Shown: in pieces, positions 11,101 through 21,916 of the stretch
How positions within the stretch are numbered: position 1 is the first letter of the stretch
Layout: each line of letters begins with the position of its first letter
Assembly: GCF_964355755.1 (NCBI RefSeq)
Contig: NC_092680.1
Span: 16,159,001-16,223,000 of the forward strand
Direction: 5' to 3'
Length of the DNA: 64,000 nt
DNA from: Antedon mediterranea
Lineage: Eukaryota; Echinodermata; Crinoidea; Comatulida; Antedonidae
Position numbers and translations under genes: made by a program
Notes under the pieces: generated by a model
The model's database searches: none
What the model saw: only the letters and a program-made list of their open reading frames with translations
What the model was told of the DNA's origin: nothing

Positions 11101-13434
11101 TGGATCTACAACCGATTTTGTAAACGTATCAATCTCCGGTACGATTTCATTTTTTCATTATCCTTACTTAGCTATCAAAAATGATATTCATCACCCATGT
11201 ATTTAAGTACTATTAAAACAATGATTCTGCAGGTACCGTTTGAAACATTGTCCATTATTATTGACACTTCATTTTGTTCATTTATTTTTCTCTTAGAGAA
11301 ACCACCATCCCTCATTAACATCTGCAGTCGTCTTATGATAGGAACATTTGTTATTGGCTTGATCGTTGGTTTATTAATTGGACTATGCTTTGGTATCAAT
11401 TGTTGCAAAAAAGCTACAAAGGTCGGTTATTACATAGTTATATTTTATACAGTTTATGTTATTGATATTTTTATTCGTTAATTACTTTTTATTTTATCTA
11501 AACCGCATGGATACATTACAGTAATTATCATACTGGATATCATTCATGATTGTATTCCCTAAAATAACTTCTCTTTGAAAAAACATCCAGAATATTAAAA
11601 AATACTGGATATCATTCATGATTGTATTCCCTAAAATAACTTCTAGAAGATTTTAAAAAAATCGTTTACATTTTGTTTTAATATAGAAAAGCTCACCACT
11701 CATACAAAACATGGACGATAACAAACAAGAAGTAGGTACTGTGTATTAATCCTAAGATCTTGAGAGAAATTTACAAAATTAATACGCCACATATTTCGCT
11801 CTATTTAACCATCCTTTCGGGCACTCTTATGGAAAGGTCAACATTTCAATATCACTGTCTACAAAAGTATATATTATTTAATTTGGGGTGGCTTTCATGC
11901 ATGCGGCCCATGGCTGTCATCACGCCTAAATTGAACGTAAATCTACAGAAGAACCCAATTAAAGTATACAAACGTATAATATTAGAAAATAAATGTCTTT
12001 ATTTCTTTGTCATCTGATCCTACATTGTTTGCTTTTAATGTTATGATATTTTTTTTCCCTTCTGGATCAAATAAATCGACTTGTGACTTATTCCCGCGAA
12101 AACAAGGCGAAATATGTTTTAACACTGATGGCCAACCCCTATAAGGGGACAGCTCTATTTTTTTTCCCTTCTGGATCAAATAAATCGACTTGTGACTTAT
12201 TCCCGCGCGCGAAACAAGGCGAAATATGTTTTAACACTGATGGCCGACCCCTATAAGGGGACAGCTCTAGAAGGAAATGAGGACACTTTTGTGTGTGCCA
12301 AACGGTGATTCGACCACTACCAAGGAGAAACTTTTTTCTATACAAAAACAAAACAAAAAAAGAAAATAATTATATTCCCTTTTGATGGTTATATTTCAAA
12401 ACAACTTTCTAAACATTTGAGTAAAGTCAAGAACGCGCGATTTACTGACATTTTCTAGGTATATTATGACGACATTTCCTCACAATTTAGGCATATTTAT
12501 ATATGAGGATAAGTCGTCCAACAATACAAATTAGTGAAAACGTTTTTAAACGTAGAAGTATATGCCTTCTATTTTCACGCTCTGGATACGATTTGTATAG
12601 GATAATATTCACCTTGGAGAAGTTTACAAAGTTGAAAGATTGTTTATAATACGTTATAGCTATGCAAGACATAGGTACTATAGTTTATAATACACAATAT
12701 GCTTACTTAGGCTTCATCATCATATTTTTTGTATGGTTTTTTATATGTTTAGCCTAAATGTTGTGCGTATATTCGGTACAATAATTACGTCGGAACTAGA
12801 TAAAAAGATTACTTCAGCGCAAATTTGGCGGTGTCATGAAACATGGTCAAAGTAAATTACCACCAGATAACATAACAACTTTTAACTTGTTCATAACTAA
12901 TCCAAAGTGTCCTGCATTTTTCAGTAGTTAATATATTCACCGATACGAAATGATTGTAATCCTAATTGTTTTATCTATAAATAAATCGAAATACAACACA
13001 TGAAAATAAATATTTACATGCATTATTGCAAAGTTAATGTTGGATGGAAAGCTAAGGTAGACGTGGGTATTATAATTTAAGGACAAACAATCATAAAGCT
13101 CTGTCTACACTATCAAACTTTATGTGACAAAAAAATGTGATGTGCCCATATATGGATATGATGACGCCATATCACTACCATATTTGGGTACATTACACTT
13201 TTTTGTCAAACTAGTTTGATATTGTTAAGGTTATTGGCATGAAAACAATACCTGCATAATATCAACATTACTCATGAAAAAAAGATAGAGATATTATTAT
13301 TAACAGCTTTTTTTGTTTCATCATATTCACAGACTTACATGAAATATGGGTTGAACACCGATGAGGATGAACAAGAAATGCGACATTATCACGTTATACA
13401 ACACAACGTGGAGGAGCCATGTTATGCTAATTAG
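2171..13434 (+). CDS. Transmembrane immunoglobulin-superfamily receptor, 9 exons
   Basis: Exons: 2171-2552, 3119-3364, 5777-6022, 7749-7994, 9418-9663, 10875-11138, 11297-11421, 11687-11731, 13333-13434; all junctions are GT-AG and phases agree (about 630 aa). Exon 1 has a hydrophobic signal peptide and a V-set domain (INCDY, VQWLN, DDGYYQCRI). Exons 2-5 are 246 bp each, phase 1-1, each one I/C2-set Ig domain (MTCSGNGNPVPQ or MICSGNG, DDSGNYTCIASNTVG). Exon 6 is an Ig-like domain that keeps the Trp (YNWAI) but lacks both canonical cysteines. Exon 7 holds one membrane helix (LMIGTFVIGLIVGLLIGL) followed by CCKK. Exons 8-9 form a cytoplasmic tail of about 50 residues with tyrosines in YMKYGL, HYHVI and CYAN. 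It is a type I cell-surface recognition or adhesion protein; the ligand and closest named family are unknown. I cannot exclude further exons or alternative inclusion of exons 2-5. Confidence 0.85.
3693..4062. repeat. Three copies of a ~50-bp unit, then a retroelement-like 3' tail
   Basis: CCCCGAAACC followed by GGTGTCCGGCGGGGGATAGT starts near 3693, 3798 and 3917. It is followed by AAAGCACCTAGAGGGGTCA, TAGGCGCTATATAAATA and (TTA)n. GCGCTATATAA plus a trinucleotide tail is a common ending of L2/CR1-type LINEs and the SINEs they mobilise. Confidence 0.65.
4148..4300. mobile_element. MITE family A, copy 1
   Basis: About 150 bp. The left end ACACTATCAAACTAGTTTG and right end CATAAAGTTTTATAGTGAAG followed by ACAGAGCT are inverted relatives. 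The interior carries CCAAATATGG-type words and ATGACATCAT. Two sister copies lie near 13097 and 20655. This one sits at the acceptor side of the decayed Ig exon copy 1. Confidence 0.75.
4301..4440 (+). pseudogene. Decayed copy 1 of the cysteine-less Ig exon
   Basis: Homologous to the intact exon at 10875-11138, sharing GGTTACATAAGCGCTGTTTC and CCTACTGACGTCAC. It lacks about 8 bp after GTGAAAATG, so it is frameshifted. Its 5' end and acceptor are replaced by the MITE ending at 4300. Confidence 0.8.
4780..4945 (+). repeat. SINE-like remnant with tRNA B-box and (AATG)n tail
   Basis: GGGTCCTGGGTTCAAGTCCT contains a pol III B-box (GGTTCAAGTCC). It is followed by TTTTTTCTCATGGCAACTTG and ends in an ATAAATGAATGAATGAATAA tail. 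It is 5' truncated. Confidence 0.55.
5380..5725. repeat. Dispersed repeat, also at 58440-58835
   Basis: Shared words in the same order at both loci: TCTCACCAAACT, CAATGATCAATGAC, then TTTTATGTAGGG, AATTTTACAGTAGG, GGAGT.CC and TCTAGTTAT. A third partial copy (GCTAAATCAAAAC, AAACAGCCA) is near 41230. No coding capacity; type unknown. Confidence 0.6.
6270..6440 (+). pseudogene. Decayed copy 2 of the cysteine-less Ig exon
   Basis: Aligns with 10875-11050. The acceptor CTTAG|ATAAA is preserved, but an extra T in GAAAATTGTTACTATTGA shifts the frame straight into a TGA. A poly-A run near 6415 breaks it again. Confidence 0.8.
6690..6840. repeat. AT-rich inverted repeat in the Ig gene intron
   Basis: ATATAATAATATATTATTAA near 6693 is mirrored by TTAATTAATAATATATTATA near 6811, with about 110 bp between. 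It may be a small MITE, but the low-complexity composition makes this uncertain. Confidence 0.4.
8223..8395 (+). pseudogene. Decayed copy 3 of the cysteine-less Ig exon
   Basis: Aligns with 10875-11060. The acceptor AG is mutated (CTTAAACAAACC versus CTTAGATAAACC in the intact exon), and an in-frame TAA follows in the stretch ATTTTAATATTATAA. This is a different lesion from those in the other two copies. Confidence 0.78.
9040..9330 (+). repeat. Probable LINE/SINE 3' end with AAATC-type tail
   Basis: A non-coding stretch ends TTTCCAAATAAATTCAAATC and then AAATCAAATC, a pentanucleotide tail typical of non-LTR retrotransposon 3' ends. It is a plus-strand insertion in the intron before Ig exon 5. 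Confidence 0.5.
9707..10805. repeat. Pair of ~100-bp direct repeats about 990 bp apart
   Basis: GATCCCGCTTCGTGAATAAA starts at 9707 and again at 10700. Both copies continue through ATGAGGGCGTAT, ATCTCT.GTGCGCGTGCG and TACAATTAAGGGACC. The pair brackets a block present only after Ig exon 5, between it and the intact exon 6, which explains the longer intron there. This could be a nested insertion or a local duplication. No LTR signature (TG...CA) is evident. Confidence 0.6.
9800..10020 (+). repeat. tRNA-Val(AAC)-derived SINE-like element
   Basis: Within it, GTGGTATAATGGTTAGGAC (A-box-like D arm), an anticodon stem TCTGC/GCAGA with loop ATAACAA (anticodon AAC) and GGTTCGAATCTCGG (T arm) fold like a tRNA. 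The two acceptor strands do not pair, so this is not a functional tRNA gene. A related diverged copy lies at about 17320-17540, and the leader GAGAATGTTAAAGAGT recurs at 15851. Confidence 0.6.
11529..11646. repeat. Two-copy ~72-bp tandem duplication in intron 7 of the Ig gene
   Basis: ATACTGGATATCATTCATGA, continuing TTGTATTCCCTAAAATAACTTCT, occurs starting near 11529 and 11602, with a short variable spacer. Intronic, no coding role. Confidence 0.75.
12048..12268. repeat. Two-copy ~108-bp tandem duplication in the last intron of the Ig gene
   Basis: TTTTTTTTCCCTTCTGGATC through CCCCTATAAGGGGACAGCTCT is present twice in direct orientation. The two copies are nearly identical; the second has CGCGCG where the first has CG. 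CCCCTATAAGGGG is itself palindromic. Confidence 0.8.
13097..13225. mobile_element. MITE family A, copy 2
   Basis: Begins AGCTCTGTCTACACTATCAA, then ACTTTATGTGACAAAAAAATG. It ends with the inverted relative TTTTTTGTCAAACTAGTTTG followed by ATATTGTT. It lies in the last intron of the Ig gene. Confidence 0.78.
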
Positions 13435-13439
13435 AGGAA

Positions 13440-14660
13440 GAAGAATATATTATTATTAAGTGTTATCAAATCACTACTTATATCACAAACATTATTTCTT
13501 ATGGGTCATTATTAGGCCTACATTTATTCCTAGCAATAGCCTTATTAGGTTGCGCTGCGGATTGGCCACCGGAACCAGACTTTATGCCGCGATATAAAAA
13601 GTTTGCGCAACGCGGCTGGTTTAGTACGTGATAAAAACTGGTTGGTAAAACAGAAATCTGTATGACTTATGATAATTAATGTATTTTTTTATTCAGTACA
13701 TATTGAAGTAGGACTAATCAAATAATGATATGGCATAGGCCTACTGTAACATGGGTCATTATATCCTTCAATGATACTTGATAGACCGATTATCTAGAAT
13801 TGTTTTTTATTTGTTATATTTGAAAATTGAAAACCTTCTCGATAAACCGACAATAGCAATATTCCAGGTGGGTAATAGCTTTTGTGTTGATAGAAAATTT
13901 ATATTATTAAGTGTTATCAAATCACTAATTATATCAAAAACATTATTACTTATGGGTCATTATTAAAAAGCTTCATTAGGTTGGGCTTCAGCTTGGTTTC
14001 TGAACCAGATTTTAGGCCGTGATATAAAAAGTTTGCGCAACGCTGGTTTACATAATTAAAAAACTGGTTGTTAAACAGAAATCTGTATGGTTAATGATAA
14101 TTCATGTAATTGTTTATTTAGTACAGATTGAAGTAAGTCTAATCAAATTATTTTCTTCAATGATACTTGACACATCGATTATCTAGAATTGTTTTTTATT
14201 TGTTTTATTTTTTTAACCCAAATAAGCCTATTTTTATTTTATACACAATCCGCCTACAGTCATTTATCATCATTACCAGTTATTTATCAATGTTAAAACT
14301 GATTAGTGCGATGTTTTATACAAACAGTAGGCCTAATGAACATTAACCAGTCAAAGTCTATTGATCTGCATCAATATTTACAAAACTAAGTGTAGCGACC
14401 ATTATAACGTCTCTTTAACATAATACAGTATTCCTCACATTTAGATATGTTTTTAACGTTCCGCAAACTATGAGCCGTGATTGAATTAGTGCCGGAGTCC
14501 TAGACCTAGTAACAGCTTCATTGCGTTGGGCTGCGACTTGGTCCCTGAACCAGATTTTAGGCCGCGCAACGCTGGTTTACGTGATAAAAACTGGTTATAA
14601 AACATAAGTCTGTTTGATAAAAGATAATGATCATGTATTTTTTCAGATTTTTTTTACAGA
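13440..14660. repeat. Three diverged tandem copies of a ~430-540 bp segment after the Ig gene
   Basis: TTATTAAGTGTTATCAAATC is at about 13454 and 13903. CCAGATTTTAGGCCG-type words (GAACCAGA.TTTA..CCG.GA) recur near 13573, 14005 and 14546. TTATCTAGAATTGTTTTTTA occurs at 13789 and 14179. The copies are diverged and non-coding, and may overlap the 3' UTR of the Ig gene. Confidence 0.65.
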
Positions 14661-17600
14661 TTGAATAACATGGGTCTTTTTTATTCTCTTTTTTTTTTAT
14701 TAATTATGAATTAATTTGAATACAATGTTTAAACAGAAATATTTTGGTTGTGAACAAAAAAAATGTTCCAACAAGCTCAATATTGGCATGCAATGTCCAT
14801 ATAATTTACACTTTATGATAAAAAGGCCCTTTTATTGTTATTATTTTAAAAGTAGATTCAGAATAACTTTTTATACGTTACAGTCTTGATTTAATTAATT
14901 TTAATTGGTTTTGTATATGCTTTGCAATTGTTGTGTTTCTCTTTTTACACTGAAATAAACTAGATTTTTTGATTATAAATACTTGAATACTTTTTTAAAC
15001 TGTAAGCGTCCGTCCGTACGCGTGTGTTATATGCCTACACACTACCGATACGCATTTTGTTTTTAATTATTGTATGAGGATTATAATATTATGTATGACA
15101 TGAAATATGGTTATGATGTGCAAGGACAACTAACTAAAAACGCGTAGTAAACTGTGAGTAGATCACGTAACTATTGATGAACTACATTCGGGCCATCGAC
15201 ATGAATACAGTAGCATGCTTATAGAAAGGTCCTTTAAAAATATCAATAATCCTAACCTTAACGCTAATCCTAACCAAAACGTTACTCCTAACCCTAATTA
15301 TTAACAACACTGTCATGAACATGCTCCTGTCTTTATCTTATCTTGACGGTCCAAATCATATCTGTTATGACTTATCATTAGTTCTGCTCTGCTCCCATGT
15401 TGGGAAAAACTAAACGATCTTTAAAGTGTTGGAATTGTGGTTTGTTTTTAAATTTAGTTAAACCATAATACTGAATGCTAAAACGCTTTATTTGTTCATT
15501 AATCATAATAAAATAAGAAAAGAAATTCATCTTAAAGATTAGAAAATATTAGTACGATGAAAATCAGATAAATATAAAATATAAACAAGAATCCGTATAC
15601 AGGTATAAATACACATACATTATTTCACAAAAGAGAAACTTTAAAATGCGGTTGCAATTTGGAAGTTCGTTCAACAAAGTTCAACATTGATAACAAGTTG
15701 TTTAACAAGTTTCATTTATTATTAGTGTATATATTTTATACTGTAGTATTTGATGCGGTATATATTGCAAAATAATATAGGCCTAATTGCGTATTTATTT
15801 ATTCAATTATATTCGTTCACATAGTTTTTAAGAATAAATGCGGTACAACGTCGAGAATGTTAAAGAGTTCGACTCGGCTTGAACATACAATGAAATGTCA
15901 GACGTGGTCTAATAGTTTCGATTAGATAGCGACTCTTTACAATTCTCGGCGTGGTAGTAGTAGTGTTTGATAAAGTAGTATTGCATATGCCATTTAAAAG
16001 TTTAAGGACTATTATCAATATTAGTAGATGCCAAATCCTTATAAATCATTTGACTTACAATTTAGTATTATTACTACAAATATTGTTTGTGACCTGCGTA
16101 AGCAAAAATACACAAGTTACAGATTTAAATATATGTAAACTGAGGTAATACTTCCATTATTGTTTTTGCTATAATATAAACACGAATTTTTATCACCGTA
16201 ACTCAGATTTTAAGTACCGGTATAAGATAAGTACAACTGTAAGATATGGAGTTGTACATTTGTTGTTTTTTTTCTGGAAAAAAAATATCTGGACAGTTAA
16301 ACATCTTTTTAAATAAAATGCTGTTTCACTTAAGAATGATCACGGTTTTCAAACGGCTTATGTCTACATTACCCCACACATCTCATGTTAAGCCACGGTA
16401 ACTAATAGGCCTATACATGTTAGTTATAATTTTTAAGATGTTTCTCAGATCAGTTAATTACTCACATTTTTACTTCGTACGATATTGATGCTTTCTGAAT
16501 TCAATGTATCCACCGCTACAACGACCGTATCATCAGACGTCGACAGCACAATGCAAAAAAATTGGTAGGTACATTAATTATCTTAAACCCTAAAGTACAT
16601 AGTTTACCGCGGTGGCGATGTGTAGATTGTGTACCTATCCAAAGTACAAGACCTCAGAACATCCGCCGACGTAAACTCAAATGACATGGTTTGGTTTGGT
16701 TCCCACCAGCCCCCTAGTGTTAGTACGTAATAAAGAGATATTATAGTTATATATTAGCCTGGGTGCAGTACAAATTTTGCGGGAAAAAAGTATAGGAAAA
16801 TTGTTTTCTTTTTTTTCTGATAGAGAATACCATATAGAATGTCAGAAAAAAAATTCCCATCCCAGGATCTTGGGGAAAATTTGTTACGGCACTTTCAAAT
16901 TTTGGCCTATATAACACACACAAATGCCTATTAACACACACAAATACCTATATATAGGGGATAGGGAAAACAAATTCACGTTTTTTTTTACTTGGAGTTG
17001 TGATATTCTATTATGTATTTTTTTAAAGAAATAAAAGTAATGTCAGAATCTAAGATATGATGACTTTTCCTATAAAATCATTCTGTTTGTATGCATTATT
17101 AGCGAATTTTAGTGAACACCTTATGGATACGACTAATGAATATTCATGTTTATTATGTGACGTTTCATGAGGGGTCCCTAACTTACATGTACGAAAAGAA
17201 ATATCGCGTCCGGGTCTCGTTACCCTTAAAGAAACAAATTATTTTTGTCTGATCAAATGACTTTGTTCATGTAGCGATTACCAGAAACTCGTACTTAATT
17301 CATTGTTTCAGTTTCGTCGTCTGTAAAGAGTCCACTCTCTAAGTACTATTAAGACGTAATAATACCTGTAAAGGAACCAACTCCAAGGACACTCCATAGA
17401 CAGAGAATTTGAACCATTCCAGTGATATTGTTAAGACGTCTGCATATAAAACTATAAAACAGCAGGTTCCCTGTTTGTTTTTATTCTCATTTTCCCATGT
17501 TTTAACTTAATTCTAAACCACCCAGTAATAACCAATAACGAAAATAAATTCGTACGGGTACAATGTTGAACCAATAAACAACATTACTGTCATTCAAATA

Positions 17601-20020
17601 AACTAGTGTTAGTTGATTTGGTATTTTATTTCACAATGTCATTGCGCCCATTATCTTTCCATGAATGTAGCCCTTATCTTGTTATGTTTACTGAACAAGC
17701 ACTAAAGTTATCAGTAAAGTTGAATTAATATTTGTACTTTATTTATTATGTATGTTTGTGAAATGTTATCTGTTACACTTACCAAGATAAAATATCGTAA
17801 TCAGTACTTTGACTGCGACAACTACATACTTTAGTTGCTACAAATCGCAGTATCGTTCCTACTGACGATCAATTAGCGCCCTGGTCATTAAACATGAACT
17901 TTTATCTCACCCTCTAAGACCATGTGGGACAAACGTTGTTTATTATACATCTTATTGTGAATCTTGCTTCTAGTTAGATACTTTTTTTTAACTCCTCTGT
18001 CGTTTTCTTTAACTATTATATTATTTTTTGAAGGATTTTCTTTCTTTCGTCAATTCACAACATTTCTCATTCAACGTTGAACAAGTATTAAGTAAAACAA
18101 CATTATTATAAGAGGATACGATAATAATTCCATTGGAGATCTGTCATTCAAATAAACGGCTAATTTATAAAATCAATATATTATACATTTTCTTTCGAAA
18201 TTAATATAAACTGATGATTTGTGTTTGCAGAGGTCTTGTTTAAATTCTTACGCGATTCTGTGGCTGTCAGTAGACGCTATGTCGGAGACTGTTACCAGTG
18301 TACCAGATACCTATCTGTATTAAGTACTTTTAATATACGATATCTCTGTCATTAGGTTCCTATCCAGAGACAATGTATAACGTCATATATAGCCTACTGC
18401 ATACAAGAGGTGGTGGGAGTTTTACAGGAAATTTAATTAATCTTAACAATGACATTATTAGTTTTGGGGACAAATATCCACATGTTACAATACACAAACA
18501 TATGAAGTAAATTGTCTTTCTCTATCTTACAAAAGGAACACAAGTCGGATTCAGTTAAACCGATCCTGAACATCCTTTCATGTTTTATTTAAATATAATT
18601 TTGTGTAGGTATTTAAATTGGAAAGCTTTTACTTTATTATTGAGGCTCAGGTTCAACCAGAGGCATAATCAAAGTTTCCGAGAACAATGTAGGCCTACAT
18701 GGATTAGAGGGTAAAAGCGAGCGAACGCTCAGCTCGTCAAAATTATTGTAAGTGTAGGAGGCATAAAGAACGGTACTCATTACTTATGAACAAAAATATT
18801 GAGAGAGGAAAATAGCTAACTAGATCTAAGGAACAAACATCATTCACGTGAAACTACTTGAAAGGAATACACGTACTTCGAATTATGACTGGCATCGGTG
18901 ATAAAAGGCATCGGTGATAAAAGGCATATAATCACATAAGGAAACGTGATAGCATACAAATACTAGTGACTCTAAGGATGTCAGTGAATATACCTTTAGA
19001 AACCCTCAATATTATCGAATTGATATAATAAAATACGCTTTAACCAGTAGGCATGTAAACACAACATTTACAAAATTTATATTCATACTAGCCAAACGTG
19101 TATCAGTTTAATTTTCAGCTATTTTATTGATGTTGTGTACGTTGACATAATGTGATGGTGCTAGTTACAGTCCGATATGCGTGAATAATTACTAGAATTA
19201 CGTAATGCATAAACCGCATCATTACAGAGAAAGATTAAAACTACTCTACTCTGGGTTTACTGCGGGTACGGGAGACCAGTGCACGTTATGCTATTGTAAC
19301 AACAGTGATGTGTTGTTTTGTACTTGTCGCCAGAAGATTATTGATCGACCGACATCCATGGCGGAGAACATGTAGTTCTGATGTATTAATGTAACCCACA
19401 TGCATAAGCCATCGTTTTCTCCATGGTTTGAGTATTATTTCCAGCTCACTGCAGTCGATTTGAAATAGGTTAGAATTATTTTGTCTAATAAAGCTTTAAA
19501 TATCAATGTACCGAATTCGGTTATCCGAGGTCATTCATACTCACTGCTGATTGAACGAAAGAAAAAATATCGTACGATTTATTTACATAATGTGTGAGGT
19601 TTTGACTGTATTAGAGACTCTTGCTGACAACAGCTTAATAAATGTGCTAAATCGTGCTACCAATTCACTATGTGGCATAGTATTATAAACTATATCAAAC
19701 ACATCGTATTAAATAAGAAGTTCCTTAACCGTCTGATCAATTTGGTTAACTCTGTTACTAATGCACTACTCGATAATGAATACTTTAGGCCTACTCTGTT
19801 CAATCTGTTACATACTGTAGACCTAGAGTACGGTAACAAATGATGTTGACATTGTATAGAAAATTAAATACTGTACCCGTAAAATGCTCATAAAACTATT
19901 TTTGTGGTACATGAAAAAAAAGAATTACATAATATAATACAAAGTTATAAACAAAATAAATATTTGTATGGTTAAAATTTCGTTAGAGTTAGACTTGTTT
20001 TACTGCATGTGATTTGTTGT
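14661..20020. other. Long gene-poor AT-rich stretch
   Basis: No credible coding exon was found on either strand. It contains short degenerate CCTAACCCTAA-like words at 15246-15300, the leader-like GAGAATGTTAAAGAG at 15851 with its inverse CTCTTTACAATTCTC near 15934 (a possible 100-bp inverted-repeat element at 15849-15950), and a diverged SINE-like block at about 17320-17540. Frames at 15951 and 16747 are short and unrecognisable. Confidence 0.5.
15849..15952. repeat. ~100-bp element with inverted ends
   Basis: GTCGAGAATGTTAAAGAGT at the left is mirrored by GACTCTTTACAATTCTCGGC at the right. The inner part AGACGTGGTCTAATAG..CGATTAGATAGCG has some tRNA-like flavour. It shares its left end with the SINE-like element at 9800. 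Confidence 0.5.
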
Positions 20021-20027
20021 TTTTACC

Positions 20028-21281
20028 TAAAATGTTGAGGGCATCATCTTGCATTCATTCCGTGGTGATGAGTTGTGGTAGTTGTCGTACATGAAAAGAA
20101 AAAAAAAGAATTACATATAATACAAAGTTTTAAACAAAATAAATATTTGTATGGTTGAAATTTAGACCCGAAGTTTATCTTGTGATTTGTTTTTTTTACC
20201 CAAAATGTTGAGAACATTATCTTGCAATAATTCATTGGTGAAGAGTTGTCGTAGTTCCCGTCGTACATGAAAAGAAAAAAAAAATTACAAATTTATAAAC
20301 AAATATTTGTAAGTAAATCTTTTGGTTTAAAATTAACAAGCTAGACTCGAAATATATGATTGTTTATTTGCTTACCTAACATTTCGGGGACAGGTTGTTG
20401 TGATAGTTGCCGTAATTCTAGGGGGAAAATACAAAGCTATGAAATAATAATAATATTTGTGTGTAAACGCTTAATTCAACTAGGTTAAGCCAGGCTCAAT
20501 CTTAAATTAATAACAAATGTGATTGTTTTACCTGAAATATTGAAAACTTTTCCTTGAACAACATCATCTCCAAGTCGATTTCCTAGTAGGTCGTAGAGTA
20601 GTAGTGCCCTCGCAAATAAGTATAAATTAATTATAATTAATTATACAAATTAACTTACAAGTGTCAAACTACCAAGACACTTAATATATACCTAAATATG
20701 TTAGTGAATGCTCAAACATCGCAGTAATAATATGACATCATCATTTCTATATACTTCACATTACTTAACATTTTTTTTAACACATGAAGTTTGATAGTGT
20801 AGACAGAGCTTAAAAATCATAGCTTTATTCAGTATTTTAACAAGTTACACAATAATGTATATACAGCTCAGACTATATATTAAAAAAACAAGGCCATATA
20901 ACATGGCTGCAGTCACGTGCGCAAATTTGAGTTAGTGTTTACCGATCGACCAACCGACCGACCAACCGACCGACATAGTGAGCTGTTTGCATGTGACTAA
21001 AAATGTCAACTACTAAGTTAAGACTTAATAATTATTTATTTTATTGAAATTAATTAAAATTGTAATTGAATATTCTTACCTGAAATCATCCGAGATATCA
21101 GTCGTGGCAGGGTTTCGTGAAAAAGAAAAAACAATCAAGTCATACTAACTATACAGTACTTATATAAAGTAAACTAAATCTTGAAAAAAAAAATACAATA
21201 TAATTTACCTATAACGGGTGAAAGGATTGCCCTGAATAAACGTCATGAATACCGTAGTTGCTGCTTCATTGGCAAACTAAG
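20028..21281 (-). pseudogene. Ladder of six related exon-like segments, at least partly decayed
   Basis: Minus-strand segments at about 21281-21213, 21117-21079, 20590-20531, 20417-20376, 20270-20201 and 20092-20028 are each followed by a donor-like GTAA or GTAAG. Read to end in phase 1, they encode related short helices such as LPRLISRMISG, GDDVVQGKVFNISG, LRQLSQQPVPEMLG and LRQLFTNELLQDNVLNILG. Several have proper acceptors (TTTCCCCCTAG, CTATCTTAG). Others lack an AG, and the first and last copies contain an in-frame stop in that frame. The family is unknown to me. They lie 3' of the kinase, on its strand. They are probably a dying exon array, or less likely alternative exons of a gene extending elsewhere. 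Confidence 0.4.
20655..20810. mobile_element. MITE family A, copy 3
   Basis: The right end ATGAAGTTTGATAGTGTAGA followed by CAGAGCT is the inverse of the family terminus AGCTCTGTCTACACTATCAA. The left end GTGTCAAACTA is degenerate. The interior has ATGACATCATCAT as in copy 1. It falls between two of the exon-like segments. Confidence 0.7.
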
Positions 21282-21916
21282 ATAGAAACAAATATAATAA
21301 CTAATAAAATAACTAATTTAGGATCAATATTTGAGATACAATGAACGCGAGAGGGCGCCTTTATGTTTCTAAATAGAATAATTATCAGAGTTATTTGCGT
21401 GACCAAGACTACTGGAAATAGCCGAAACGCAGCAAGTAAGTACCTGACAATTGGTTAACCGAAAAGTTACACATTTATTATATAAAAAAAGAATAATTAT
21501 CATTAATAGATTAAAAGAATTATCAGAGTGAAGAGATATAAAAACATCTAGTTAGTTATATTACATTTTTAATTTATTAACTTTGGAAATTATACATAAT
21601 AATTAATAACAAATCGTATATACTTACTTAGATACAATACTTACCAATAGCAACAGGTTCGTGTTTTTTTTAAATATTGTTATTGTTATATATACTATTA
21701 TTATCATTATGCGAGATTCGTTCTGTTTTTTATATATTTATTTTTAAAACTTAAGTATGAACATAAATAAACTAATATAATAAATAAGAGAGAGAAACAA
21801 ACATTGATGAATATATGTTTTTTATATTATTTAATGATGTTTATATTATCAATATTACTACTATATTATTCGTTAAATATTTGAACGCTATGAATGTGAA
21901 TAATAAAAAAAAATGT

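Noticed and set aside
11197-11481. Reading the Ig receptor membrane exon through to the stop at 11481
   Set aside because: The upstream part is intron. A donor at 11422 and two in-phase downstream exons give a more plausible cytoplasmic tail, although a short-tail isoform cannot be excluded.
15246-15300. Telomere-like CCTAACCCTAA words
   Set aside because: Only a few degenerate units, interrupted. Similar scraps at 59838 and 63477 show this is background.
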